Below are positions 17,121-24,387 of a stretch of 64,000 bases of DNA, one piece after another; within the stretch, counting starts at the first letter, position 1, and each line of letters begins with the position of its first letter. This stretch comes from Pseudomonas azotoformans (GTDB lineage Bacteria; Pseudomonadota; Gammaproteobacteria; Pseudomonadales; Pseudomonadaceae): positions 248,001 to 312,000 of the forward strand of contig NZ_LT629702.1 of the NCBI RefSeq assembly GCF_900103345.1, given 5' to 3'. Below the pieces are notes generated by a model. That model ran no database searches. It was not told the DNA's origin and was given only the letters and a program-made list of their open reading frames with translations. The position numbers and the translations under genes were made by a program.

Positions 17121-18314
17121 ATGCTTGCCACAATAAGAAACTACCCCCGCACCGTTAACCTGTTGCTGTCCTCGACGTTGCTGCTCACGCTGGCCAAGGC
17201 CATCACCTTTCCGTACCTGGTGATTTACCTCACCCGCCATTTCGCCCTCGACATTACCCAGGTCGGCCTGGTGATCGGCAGTTCATTGATCGTCGGCTCG
17301 CTGCTCAGCGTGTATGGCGGGTTTCTGGTTGATCGTATCCACAGCTACCGGCTGTTGCTGGCCCTCACCTTGCTGTTTCTACTGGGCTTTGTCGGCATGG
17401 TGCTCGCGGGGAATATCTGGACCTTCTACACCTGCCTGATCCTGATCAACCTGGCTCATGCCGTGATCGATATCGCGGCCAAAGCCGGCTTTGCCAGCCT
17501 GTTGCCCGAGGACGCGCGCAGCGAAGTGTTTTCCATCAAGTACACCCTGACCAATATCGGCTATGCCGTGGGCCCGGCGTTTGGCGCGGTGGTGGCCAAG
17601 GTGGAAATCAGCTTGCCATTTGTGCTGTCGGCGCTGTTGGGGCTGGGGTTTTTCCTGCTGTATTGGCGTTGGGGTGATCGTACGCTGGCGACTGTCGATA
17701 CCACGCAAAAGCCAGTGCCGTTTCTCGCCGTTGGCCGGGTGCTGTTGAAGGATCGTCGCCTTGTCTGCTTCACCCTCGGCGGTGTGCTCAGTGCTGTGGT
17801 GTTCGGTCAGTTCACCGCGTGGCTGTCGCAATACCTGGTGACCACCACCACCGCCGACTACACCTACACCGTGGTCAGCGCCGTGCTGGTGACCAACGCG
17901 GTGTTGGTGATCGCCTTGCAGTACGTGATCGGCCGGCGCATTTCGCACCGCTACCTGGGCCAATGGTTGATCGCCGGCCTGGGCATGTTCATGTTGGGGC
18001 TCATCGGTTTCGCGCTGTCCACCAGCGTGCTGTGGTGGGTGCTGGCAATGGCGGTGTTCACCGTGGGGGAGATCATTGTGTTCCCGGCCGAATACATGTT
18101 TATCGACCGGATCGCCCCGGACCACTTGCGCGGCATGTATTACGGGGCGCAGAACCTGTCCAACCTGGGCGCGGCGCTGGGGCCGGTGCTGTGCGGGCTG
18201 GTGCTGGCCAGCCTGCCGGCCCATTACATGTTCTGGATGCTGGGGGCGTTTATCGTCGCGGGCGGGGTGTTCTACTTCATTGGGGCGTCGTTGAAGGCAA
18301 GTCATCCAGCGTGA
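17121..18314 (+). CDS. MFS transporter (YdeE/MdtH-like)
   Basis: A 397-residue, 12-helix major facilitator. It begins with a short cytosolic tail and helix LLLSSTLLLTLAKAITFPYL. The loop after helix 2 reads GGFLVDRIHSYRLLL, a weak form of the GxLaDrxGrr motif, and a second half begins near residue 205. The overall layout is that of drug or peptide efflux proteins such as E. coli YdeE and MdtH. The substrate is unknown. Its last 38 bases overlap the convergent DUF1652 gene. Confidence 0.8.
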   Translation: MLATIRNYPRTVNLLLSSTLLLTLAKAITFPYLVIYLTRHFALDITQVGLVIGSSLIVGSLLSVYGGFLVDRIHSYRLLLALTLLFLLGFVGMVLAGNIWTFYTCLILINLAHAVIDIAAKAGFASLLPEDARSEVFSIKYTLTNIGYAVGPAFGAVVAKVEISLPFVLSALLGLGFFLLYWRWGDRTLATVDTTQKPVPFLAVGRVLLKDRRLVCFTLGGVLSAVVFGQFTAWLSQYLVTTTTADYTYTVVSAVLVTNAVLVIALQYVIGRRISHRYLGQWLIAGLGMFMLGLIGFALSTSVLWWVLAMAVFTVGEIIVFPAEYMFIDRIAPDHLRGMYYGAQNLSNLGAALGPVLCGLVLASLPAHYMFWMLGAFIVAGGVFYFIGASLKASHPA

Positions 18315-18549
18315 GCTGGCCCATGGTGTTGCTTTGCAATTCGTAGCGCAGCTCATCCACCATCTTTTCCACTTCTTGCGGGGTCTGCAGCCGGTTGGTG
18401 CTGATCCCGGTGACGACCAAATCGACCCGGCCGGTTTCGGCGTCGTAGACCTTGAGGGTCAGGGACGCATCGCGGCACAGGGTGAACTCGCAGGTCAGCG
18501 GCGACAGGCCTTCTTCGATGCAGTTTCGCAGTTGGGCGAGGGTAAACAT
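18277..18549 (-). CDS. DUF1652 protein
   Basis: A 90-residue protein of the Pseudomonas DUF1652 family: FTLAQLRNCIEEGLSPLTC at the start and LRYELQ near the end are typical. The function is unknown. Start ATG 18549 has AAGGAA 7 bases upstream; an ATG at 18567 lacks one. Its 3' end overlaps the end of the convergent MFS gene by 38 bases, so the two transcripts are antisense to each other there. Confidence 0.8.
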   Translation of the reverse strand: MFTLAQLRNCIEEGLSPLTCEFTLCRDASLTLKVYDAETGRVDLVVTGISTNRLQTPQEVEKMVDELRYELQSNTMGQLTLDDLPSTTPQ

Positions 18550-18651
18550 GCAGGTTCCTTCAGGCATCAGGTTCGATACCGAGAAGGTTATTGATTAGCC
18601 CTCCCTGCAATAAGGCGAATTCGCACTAGGTGTACTAGTGCATTTGCACTG

Positions 18652-20148
18652 TCATGGCTTGTTTTTGACCCGCAATTCCCCGGCGAACAGCCCGCGTTCA
18701 CGGGCCCAGACGATCGCCGCGCTGCGGCTGTGCACCCCCAGTTTGGAGTACACCGTGGCCACATGATTGCGCACGGTGTTGGGCGCCAGCTTCAGGCGCA
18801 AAGCGATCTCCTTATCGGCCAGCCCCTCGCATATCAGGCCCAGCACATCGCGCTCGCGGGCGGTGAGGTCGGTGAAGGCCACGTTCGACTGGCTGGCGCT
18901 GTTGACGCTCTTGGCGTTGGCCAGTTTTTCAATGAGGGTCTGGCTGAACCACGAAGCGTCCTGCATCACTTCCTCGATGGCCGCCACCAGTTCCAGCTCC
19001 GAGCGTTTGCGTTCGGTGATGTTCATCATCACCAGCAGGTAGCAGGGCACGTCCTGGATGATGACGGTGTCGGCGGAGACCACGCAGTCGATCACCTCGT
19101 TGCCTTTCTTGCGCACCTTGAGGTCCTGGCCGTCGAGGTTGCCGGCTTTTTCCAGGCGGGCGAACAGCTGCGCGCCGGCCTGGGGGCTGTCGATAAAGTC
19201 GATGTCCTCGATCGACTTGCCAATCAACTCTTCACTGGTATAACCGGTGATGCTCATGAAGGCTTCGTTGACGTCCACCACCTGGTGGTTGCCGGCGTTG
19301 CACACCAGGGTCGGCACCGGGGTCAGGCGGAAGGATTTGGCGAAACGTTCCTCACTCTGGCGCAGGGCGATTTCGGCTTTACGCCGTGGCTCCAGGTCCA
19401 TGAAGGAAAACAGCATGCAGTCCTCTTCGTTCATGTCCAGCGGCTGGCCGGCGACGATCACCAGCTTGCTGCCGCCTTCGGGCAGCCGCAGTTCGGCCTG
19501 CATCTGCGGGATGGTCGCGCCTTCGCCCAGGCGCTGGATGGCCAGGTCCTTGCGTTCGGCCTGTTCCAGCACATCCAGTTCATACACGGATTTGCCGATG
19601 ACCTGGTCGCGGTTGTAGCCGGTCATCTCCAGGAAACCCTGGTTGACCTTGATATAACGCAAGTCGCTCAGGCGACAGATCACCGCCGGTGCCGGGTTGG
19701 CGTTGAAGGTTTTTTCGAAGCGCTGTTCGGCGCTGGCCCATTCGGTGGCGTCGCTGAGGATCAGCACCAGCAATTCCGCTTCACCGCGGGAGTCAGTGAT
19801 TACCAGGCTGCGCAGGCGGTGCACCCAGGTTTTTTCTTCATCGGCGGTGGGGGTGACTTCCACCACCACATCGCTGAACTCATCGCCTGCGGCGGCCCGG
19901 GCCAGCGGGTAGTTGTCCGCCTGCACCGGGTGGTTGTTGCGATAGCGCAGGGCAAAGCGCTCGGCATATTGCTGCCCGTTGGCCCCCAGCCCCATCACGT
20001 CACCCACGCCGTGCATGGTCAGTGCGGCCTCATTGGCCCACAGGATGGTTTGATCGACCTCGGCCAGGATCACGCCGTCGGACAGCCCGGAGATGATCTG
20101 CTGCAACTGGCGGCGGTTGGTTTCCTTGGCAAGCACATCCTGGGTCAT
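18652..20148 (-). CDS. Multi-PAS LuxR-type transcriptional regulator
   Basis: A 498-residue cytosolic regulator with three tandem PAS domains (about 15-120, 137-245, 262-370) and a C-terminal LuxR/FixJ helix-turn-helix at about 432-492 (LTARERDVLGLICEGLADKE, then LKLAPNTVRNHVATVYSKLG). PAS signatures include YIKVNQGFLEMTGYNRDQVI and VVDVNEAFMSITGYTSEELI. There are no transmembrane, kinase or receiver parts, so the PAS domains probably sense a ligand or redox state directly. Start ATG 20148 follows AGGAG by 6 bases; the upstream frame to 20253 is not supported. The gene is isolated; targets are unknown. Confidence 0.85.
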   Translation of the reverse strand: MTQDVLAKETNRRQLQQIISGLSDGVILAEVDQTILWANEAALTMHGVGDVMGLGANGQQYAERFALRYRNNHPVQADNYPLARAAAGDEFSDVVVEVTPTADEEKTWVHRLRSLVITDSRGEAELLVLILSDATEWASAEQRFEKTFNANPAPAVICRLSDLRYIKVNQGFLEMTGYNRDQVIGKSVYELDVLEQAERKDLAIQRLGEGATIPQMQAELRLPEGGSKLVIVAGQPLDMNEEDCMLFSFMDLEPRRKAEIALRQSEERFAKSFRLTPVPTLVCNAGNHQVVDVNEAFMSITGYTSEELIGKSIEDIDFIDSPQAGAQLFARLEKAGNLDGQDLKVRKKGNEVIDCVVSADTVIIQDVPCYLLVMMNITERKRSELELVAAIEEVMQDASWFSQTLIEKLANAKSVNSASQSNVAFTDLTARERDVLGLICEGLADKEIALRLKLAPNTVRNHVATVYSKLGVHSRSAAIVWARERGLFAGELRVKNKP

Positions 20149-20318
20149 GGGTTCTCCTGGGTTCGGCATATGGGAGTACGACACCTGGGGCTCAGGATAG
20201 TGCGGATGCATTACTGGGGCACTGGCATTGAACGGGCTGGGGTGAGCCACCACTCGGCATCCCGCGCAGTGGGCGCGTAGAATGCCGCACTTTTACGCAT
20301 ATCTCGCAAAGGTGCCCC

Positions 20319-20939
20319 GTGAGCGCAGGCAAAGCCGTCGGACTGTTGTTACTCACCTCCCTGCTGGCGGCGTGCGGCACCTCGCCGCCACGCACGCCCA
20401 ATGACCTGTGCGGCATCTTCCGCGAAAAGGACGATTGGTACGACGCAGCCAAAGTCACGCAAAAACGCTGGGGCGTGCCGATCCAGGTGCCGTTCGCCAT
20501 CATGTATCAGGAGTCCGGCTTCCACCAGGACGCCCTGGCCCCGCGCAAATACCTGCTGTGGATCATCCCCTGGGGCCGCGTCTCCACCGCCGCCGGCTAC
20601 GCCCAGGCCAAGGACGAGGTGTGGAACGACTACCGCAAGAGCACCGGCCGCAGCGGCGCCAGTCGCCAGGACTTCGACGATGCCATCGACTTTGTCGGCT
20701 GGTACATGGACAAGACCTACACCGTCAACGGCGTGTACAAATACGATGCCTACGGCCAGTACCTGAACTACCACGAAGGCTGGGGCGGCTATCGCCAGCG
20801 CACCTACGCCGCCAAGGCCTGGCTGCCGCCGGTGGCCAGCAAGGTACAGGCGCGGTCGCAGCTGTATGCGGCGCAATATGCGCGGTGCAAGGATGATTTG
20901 GGGCGGGGGTTTTGGAGTCGGTTTTGGCGGTGGCTATGA
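20319..20939 (+). CDS. Lysozyme-like/transglycosylase-fold lipoprotein
   Basis: A 206-residue protein that starts at GTG 20319 (AAAGGTG upstream). The signal peptide ends with lipobox LLAAC at residues 15-19, so it is an outer-membrane or inner-membrane lipoprotein. The segment VPFAIMYQESGFHQDALAPR (about 57-76) carries the catalytic-type Glu of soluble lytic transglycosylase-like folds. GYAQAKDEVWNDYRKSTG and VGWYMDKT follow, as in uncharacterised transglycosylase SLT lipoproteins of Pseudomonas. It probably trims or binds peptidoglycan. Confidence 0.75.
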   Translation: MSAGKAVGLLLLTSLLAACGTSPPRTPNDLCGIFREKDDWYDAAKVTQKRWGVPIQVPFAIMYQESGFHQDALAPRKYLLWIIPWGRVSTAAGYAQAKDEVWNDYRKSTGRSGASRQDFDDAIDFVGWYMDKTYTVNGVYKYDAYGQYLNYHEGWGGYRQRTYAAKAWLPPVASKVQARSQLYAAQYARCKDDLGRGFWSRFWRWL

Positions 20940-20975
20940 GAACCGCAGTGGTAGTGTTGGGTGTGTCTCCTTCTC

Positions 20976-21863
20976 TCAGCGTGGGAGTGCCGGGTGCTGG
21001 GTGTAGCCAAGCATCTGATCATAGATATCAGCGCGCCGATCCCTTTGCAGGTCATTGAGATTGTTCCAGATCGGTGCGCTGCGCGCGCTGCTGAGGTCGA
21101 TATCGGCAAACAGAATCTCCTGGCCGTTCGCCGACGCCACCTTGCCGATGGGCCAACCATTGGTCCCGGCAATCAATGAGCAACCGAGATAACGGGCATC
21201 ACGCTCTTCACCAATTCGACTGGCTGCTGCGATAAACACGTTATTGACGTGCGCTGCGGTCATCGTCAGGTAAGACGCCATGCACTTGCCGGCCTCATCA
21301 AATAACGGGGGAGGGGTCCATACCCAGTTGTTCAGGCTACAAATGATATCGGCGCCTTGCTGGCTGAGAATGCGCGGTACCTCGGGAAACCAGATGTCCC
21401 AGCAGATCAGCATGCCGATACGTCCAATGGGAGTATCAAAGACAGGGAAACCTGTGTTCCCAGGGGTGAACCATAGTTTTTCCAAGTTCCAGAGGTGCGC
21501 TTTGCGGTACTTGCCGATAAAGCCGTCCGGGCCTATCAGGACGCTGGTGTTGAACAATTGCATGCCGTCTAGTTCGCTAACGCCCGCAGCCAGATACACA
21601 CGATGCCGGGAAGCAAATTCGATCCATACCTGCACGCTTCTTCCGTTCGGAACAATTTCGGCATGGTCAAAGGCATCTTGGCGATTGGCAAAGAAGTAAC
21701 CGCAATTTGAAAGTTCTGGAAGCACGATCAGTGTGGCGCCGCCGTTGGCCGCTTCAGTTGCGAGCGCAAGGCTGTGCTGCAGGTTAGCGGTGCGGTGCTG
21801 CGTTCCTACCTGGGGATCAAACTGCACGACAGAAACGCGGACAGGGCTGATAGCTGGGTTCAT
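20976..21863 (-). CDS. Carbon-nitrogen hydrolase (nitrilase superfamily)
   Basis: A 295-residue cytosolic amidase-type enzyme with the Glu-Lys-Cys triad: E50 in VLPELSNCG, K121 in GKYRKAHLW and C154 in MLICWDIWFPE. The HLWNLEKLWFTPGN region and overall length resemble N-carbamoyl-putrescine amidase or aliphatic amidase branches more than true nitrilases. The natural substrate cannot be deduced. The neighbours are unrelated (a convergent lipoprotein gene and the DUF3077-like gene upstream). Confidence 0.85.
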   Translation of the reverse strand: MNPAISPVRVSVVQFDPQVGTQHRTANLQHSLALATEAANGGATLIVLPELSNCGYFFANRQDAFDHAEIVPNGRSVQVWIEFASRHRVYLAAGVSELDGMQLFNTSVLIGPDGFIGKYRKAHLWNLEKLWFTPGNTGFPVFDTPIGRIGMLICWDIWFPEVPRILSQQGADIICSLNNWVWTPPPLFDEAGKCMASYLTMTAAHVNNVFIAAASRIGEERDARYLGCSLIAGTNGWPIGKVASANGQEILFADIDLSSARSAPIWNNLNDLQRDRRADIYDQMLGYTQHPALPR

Positions 21864-21975
21864 TGCAGAAGACTCTTATGGGGACTGCTCTACATAAGAG
21901 GTGATAGGGCGGCAAGGCGTAAATCAGGTGCTTCCGTTTAGGTTGTCAGTTGGCGCCTGCCAATCGCAAGCGCTT

Positions 21976-22010
21976 AGTTACGGCAAGAAGCAAGGCTTCT
22001 TGCCGTAACT
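21976..22010 (-). terminator. Perfect 16-bp hairpin behind the DUF3077-like gene
   Basis: AGTTACGGCAAGAAGC (21976-21991) is followed after three bases by its exact complement to 22010. It lies 4 bases past the stop of the minus-strand DUF3077-like gene, so it very likely ends that transcript, although no T-run follows. Confidence 0.7.
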
Positions 22011-22013
22011 CAT

Positions 22014-22259
22014 TCAAATCGGCTGCATACACTCCAGCGACCGATCCACCATCACACTGGCCATGTCCACCAAGTGCATGACCGACAGCACCAATGTGCG
22101 TGACGTTCCGTCCAGTTGCTCCCCTGCCGTCTGCGCAGCAACGGCGGCACAACGCAACACGCTGCTGGCATGGGCCAGGGCGTCTTCGAAGCTGAGGTCG
22201 GGGGTGGTGGTGAAGAATTTCAGGTCTGGGGCGGGTGGTGCGGGGACAAGGTTTTCCAT
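22014..22259 (-). CDS. DUF3077/DUF6124-like small protein
   Basis: An 81-residue protein: a Pro-rich start, then SFEDALAHASSVLRCAAVA and SRTLVLSVMHLVDMASVMVD, the amphipathic helical pattern of the DUF3077/DUF6124 proteins that occur in many copies in Pseudomonas. The function is unknown. Its transcript probably starts in or beyond the composite inverted-repeat element that lies directly upstream (22272-22500) and ends at the strong hairpin directly downstream. Confidence 0.7.
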   Translation of the reverse strand: MENLVPAPPAPDLKFFTTTPDLSFEDALAHASSVLRCAAVAAQTAGEQLDGTSRTLVLSVMHLVDMASVMVDRSLECMQPI

Positions 22260-22271
22260 TTTGAAGCTCCT

Positions 22272-22500
22272 CTAGTCATAAGGAGCCGCCACGACCGCTG
22301 CTAAACGGTGGAAGGGTGGCGGCCACACGCAGGTTAGCAGACCGGTGACTAGGAACCCGGTGCACCCGAGGGTGCCCTGCGCATGGCCACCATGAAGCGC
22401 GGGCCAAAAAAACGCCCGCAAAAGGTGGCGCTTTGCGCCTAGTCACATCAACGGGCTGCTAAACCCGGTCACTGAATTGGCAGTGACCGGCGAAGACTAG
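22272..22500. repeat. Composite inverted-repeat element, possible structured RNA
   Basis: Four copies of one hexamer in alternating orientation mark two units: CTAGTC 22272-22277 with GACTAG 22347-22352, and CTAGTC 22439-22444 with GACTAG 22495-22500. Each unit contains GCTGCTAAAC (22297-22306 and 22456-22465 region). Unit 1 has an inverted GTTAGCAGACCGG and an 8-bp stem, GCCGCCAC 22285-22292 with GTGGCGGC 22316-22323. Unit 2 has a perfect 10-bp stem, CCGGTCACTG 22465-22474 with CAGTGACCGG 22481-22490. A GCGGGC/GCCCGC stem (22399-22404, 22414-22419) lies between. It could be the 5' leader of the minus-strand DUF3077-like gene or an independent RNA or mobile repeat. Confidence 0.55.
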
Positions 22501-22698
22501 CCACGTGATTTGAGCGGCGCAAGCGGTTGGGATTCTCTCGGAAACGTCCTGCGAGTTAAAGGGAAATGTCACTGTTTCGACTCGTGTGGATGCCCCCCCA
22601 TTCTGTGCAGAAACAATCGGCAAGCTGGTAAAAAGCCGGTAAGCCTCAAATAATGAATCGGCTGGATGGCCCACAAGAATTTACCCAGAGGAGAAACA

Positions 22699-22977
22699 AT
22701 GAAGTTTCCTGTGGTAGTACATAAAGACACGGCCTCAGACTACTGCGTGACCGCCCCTGACGTTCCGGGGTGTTTCTCAGCGGGCAGGTCTTTTCCCGAA
22801 GCGCTGGGTAACGTCCGTGAAGCCTTGGCGTTGCACTTTGAAGGGTTGATTACCGATCAAGAAAAGCTTCCGCAAGCTTCAGCGATTGATGTCCACCTGA
22901 ATAATCCTGATTTTGCCGGTGGTTTCTGGGCGATAGTCGACCTGGATTTAACGTCCTATCTGCGAAAAACAGCATAA
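22699..22977 (+). CDS. HicB-family antitoxin-like protein, no HicA partner seen
   Basis: A 92-residue protein. The N-terminal partial RNase-H-like fold is typical of HicB: MKFPVVVHKDTASDYCVTAP then DVPGCFSAGRSFPEALGNVR and EALALHFEG. HicB normally neutralises the HicA mRNA interferase encoded next to it. Here no HicA-like frame is present in the 200 bases upstream, and the FKBP gene follows, so it is an orphan. Start ATG 22699 follows GAGGAG. The C-terminus is short, with no clear DNA-binding domain. Confidence 0.8.
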   Translation: MKFPVVVHKDTASDYCVTAPDVPGCFSAGRSFPEALGNVREALALHFEGLITDQEKLPQASAIDVHLNNPDFAGGFWAIVDLDLTSYLRKTA

Positions 22978-23006
22978 GCAAATACCTTGTATCCAACGAG
23001 CCCCCT

Positions 23007-23351
23007 ATGAACAACGAAGAACTCCAGATCACCGACATCCGCCCCGGCACCGGCAAGGCCGTGGTCAAGGGCGCGCTGATCACCACCCAATACACCGGCA
23101 CCCTTGAAGACGGCACGGTGTTCGATTCGTCCTGGCAGCGCGGCAAGCCGTTCCAGTGTGTGATCGGTACCGGGCGTGTGATCAAGGGCTGGGACTTGGG
23201 CTTGATGGGCATGCAGGTCGGCGGTGTGCGGACCTTGTTCGTGCCGGCGCATCTGGCCTATGGCGAGCGGTCGATGGGCGCGCATATCAAACCCAACAGC
23301 AACCTGCGTTTTGAGATTGAGTTGTTGGAAGTACTGACGCGGGACGATTGA
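23007..23351 (+). CDS. FKBP-type peptidyl-prolyl isomerase
   Basis: A 114-residue single-domain FKBP. Hallmarks are VKGALITTQYTGTLEDGTVF, FDSSWQRGKPFQCVIGTGRV, VIKGWDLGLMGMQVGG and LAYGERSMG. It lacks a signal peptide, so it is cytosolic. It catalyses proline cis-trans isomerisation in protein folding. It lies 29 bases after the HicB-like gene and 12 bases before a GNAT gene. Confidence 0.92.
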   Translation: MNNEELQITDIRPGTGKAVVKGALITTQYTGTLEDGTVFDSSWQRGKPFQCVIGTGRVIKGWDLGLMGMQVGGVRTLFVPAHLAYGERSMGAHIKPNSNLRFEIELLEVLTRDD

Positions 23352-23363
23352 GGGCGGCTGAAC

Positions 23364-23966
23364 ATGGACGTTAATTCACACGAGTTGCCGGCGTGTTCCG
23401 TCGAGGGCCTTCAGGTCGTTGAGCTGGGTGATCGCGATGAGGTCGAGTTGCAGCGGTTTTTTGAGCGGGCGCCGGATTACTTCATAGCGGTCAACGGCGA
23501 ACCGGCCACTGCGACCGAAGCGCATGAGGAATTGCAGGGACAGTTGCCCGCAGGGTGGGCGTGCAGTCGGATGTATTGGCTGGGTTACCGCGATCTGGAA
23601 AACCAGCTGGTGGCGGTGGTGAACATTGCGGCGGACTTGCTGGCTGTTGGTGTTTGGCATATCGGGCTGTTGCTGTTGGACGCACGCTTGCATGGCACTG
23701 GGTTGGCGCAGCGGCTGCACGCTGATCATGAGGCTTGGGCTGCGGGCAACGGCGCTCAATGGCTGCGTTTGACGGTAGTCATCGGCAATGCCAAGGCCGA
23801 ACGTTTCTGGCCAAAGCTTGGCTATGTGCAGGTGCGCACCCGCGAAGGGATCACGATGGGGCGTCAGGTGAACAGCGTTTCGATTCAGGTCAAGGCCCTG
23901 ACAGGTGGGCAGGTGGGTGATTACCTGACGTTGGTGCCGCGAGATCTAGTGGATGCACCTTCCTGA
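23364..23966 (+). CDS. GNAT-family N-acetyltransferase
   Basis: A 200-residue protein with a GNAT fold at about 20-165. The acetyl-CoA loop region appears as LLLLDARLHGTGLAQRLHAD and the C-terminal core as LRLTVVIGNAKAERFWPKLG, matching the usual N-x-x-A-x-x-F-x-x-x-G-F pattern. The last 30 residues are an extension. The substrate is unknown. It starts 12 bases after the FKBP gene and may be translated from the same mRNA. Confidence 0.8.
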   Translation: MDVNSHELPACSVEGLQVVELGDRDEVELQRFFERAPDYFIAVNGEPATATEAHEELQGQLPAGWACSRMYWLGYRDLENQLVAVVNIAADLLAVGVWHIGLLLLDARLHGTGLAQRLHADHEAWAAGNGAQWLRLTVVIGNAKAERFWPKLGYVQVRTREGITMGRQVNSVSIQVKALTGGQVGDYLTLVPRDLVDAPS

Positions 23967-23989
23967 ACCCTCCCTGAAGAATCCTCTTA

Positions 23990-24387
23990 TTCACCATACG
24001 GAAACTTTCCTACGGTTTACTCTCCCATCATCGGGGCGTAAGCTTCGCGCGTTTTCATCAATAGCGGAGACCCTCAGTGGGTACTTGTTCGAGTGACAGT
24101 AGTCGGCCGGTTTCGGTAACCGGCACAGGCTTGGCAAGGTAACGCGCATTTTTCCGATGCCGTTGTCTCGCCACTAAAAGCGAGAAGCGGCATCCCGGCA
24201 GCGGCCAGTCCTGGCACCTGCCCGAATCCCTCTCATCGACGCTGACCAGCACCCGGCTTACCTCGGGATGCTACGGACGCGCCTGCCCTTTGCGGTAGGC
24301 GGGCCAGGGTGGCTGTTCCTGTAAAAAGGGTGCGGCGCACACGGCGGTACCTGCACGACGGTTTTTTCCTCGCGCAGGAGTAACACC
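23990..24387 (+). promoter_or_regulatory. Long structured leader of mgtA
   Basis: About 400 bases without a conventional gene precede mgtA. Several strong hairpins are visible: GCCGGTT-tcggt-AACCGGC near 24102-24124, and a two-tier stem near 24158-24196 in which GATGCCG pairs with CGGCATC around an inner CTCGC/GCGAG. A later G+C-rich helix involves CGCCTGCC and GGTAGGCG (about 24280-24300). Known mgtA genes are controlled by Mg-responsive leaders. I recognise no catalogued riboswitch consensus here. A short reading frame lies inside (24268-24324). Confidence 0.5.
24268..24324 (+). CDS. Possible 18-codon leader peptide upstream of mgtA
   Basis: ATG 24268 to TAA 24324 encodes MLRTRLPFAVGGPGWLFL. 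It overlaps one arm of the CGCCTGCC/GGTAGGCG helix, so its translation could alter leader folding, as for the MgtL peptide of enterobacteria. Only two prolines are present and the ribosome-binding site is weak, so coding is uncertain. Confidence 0.3.
   Translation: MLRTRLPFAVGGPGWLFL

Noticed and set aside
22501..22698. Possible HicA toxin gene ahead of HicB
   Set aside because: I translated the plus-strand frames by eye; none shows the GSHHxF-type HicA motif or a suitable start. A short frame ending in LVKSR has no start codon.
24058..24252. 64-codon minus-strand frame inside the mgtA leader
   Set aside because: It is antisense to strong hairpins and has no family resemblance; the stretch is better explained as leader RNA.
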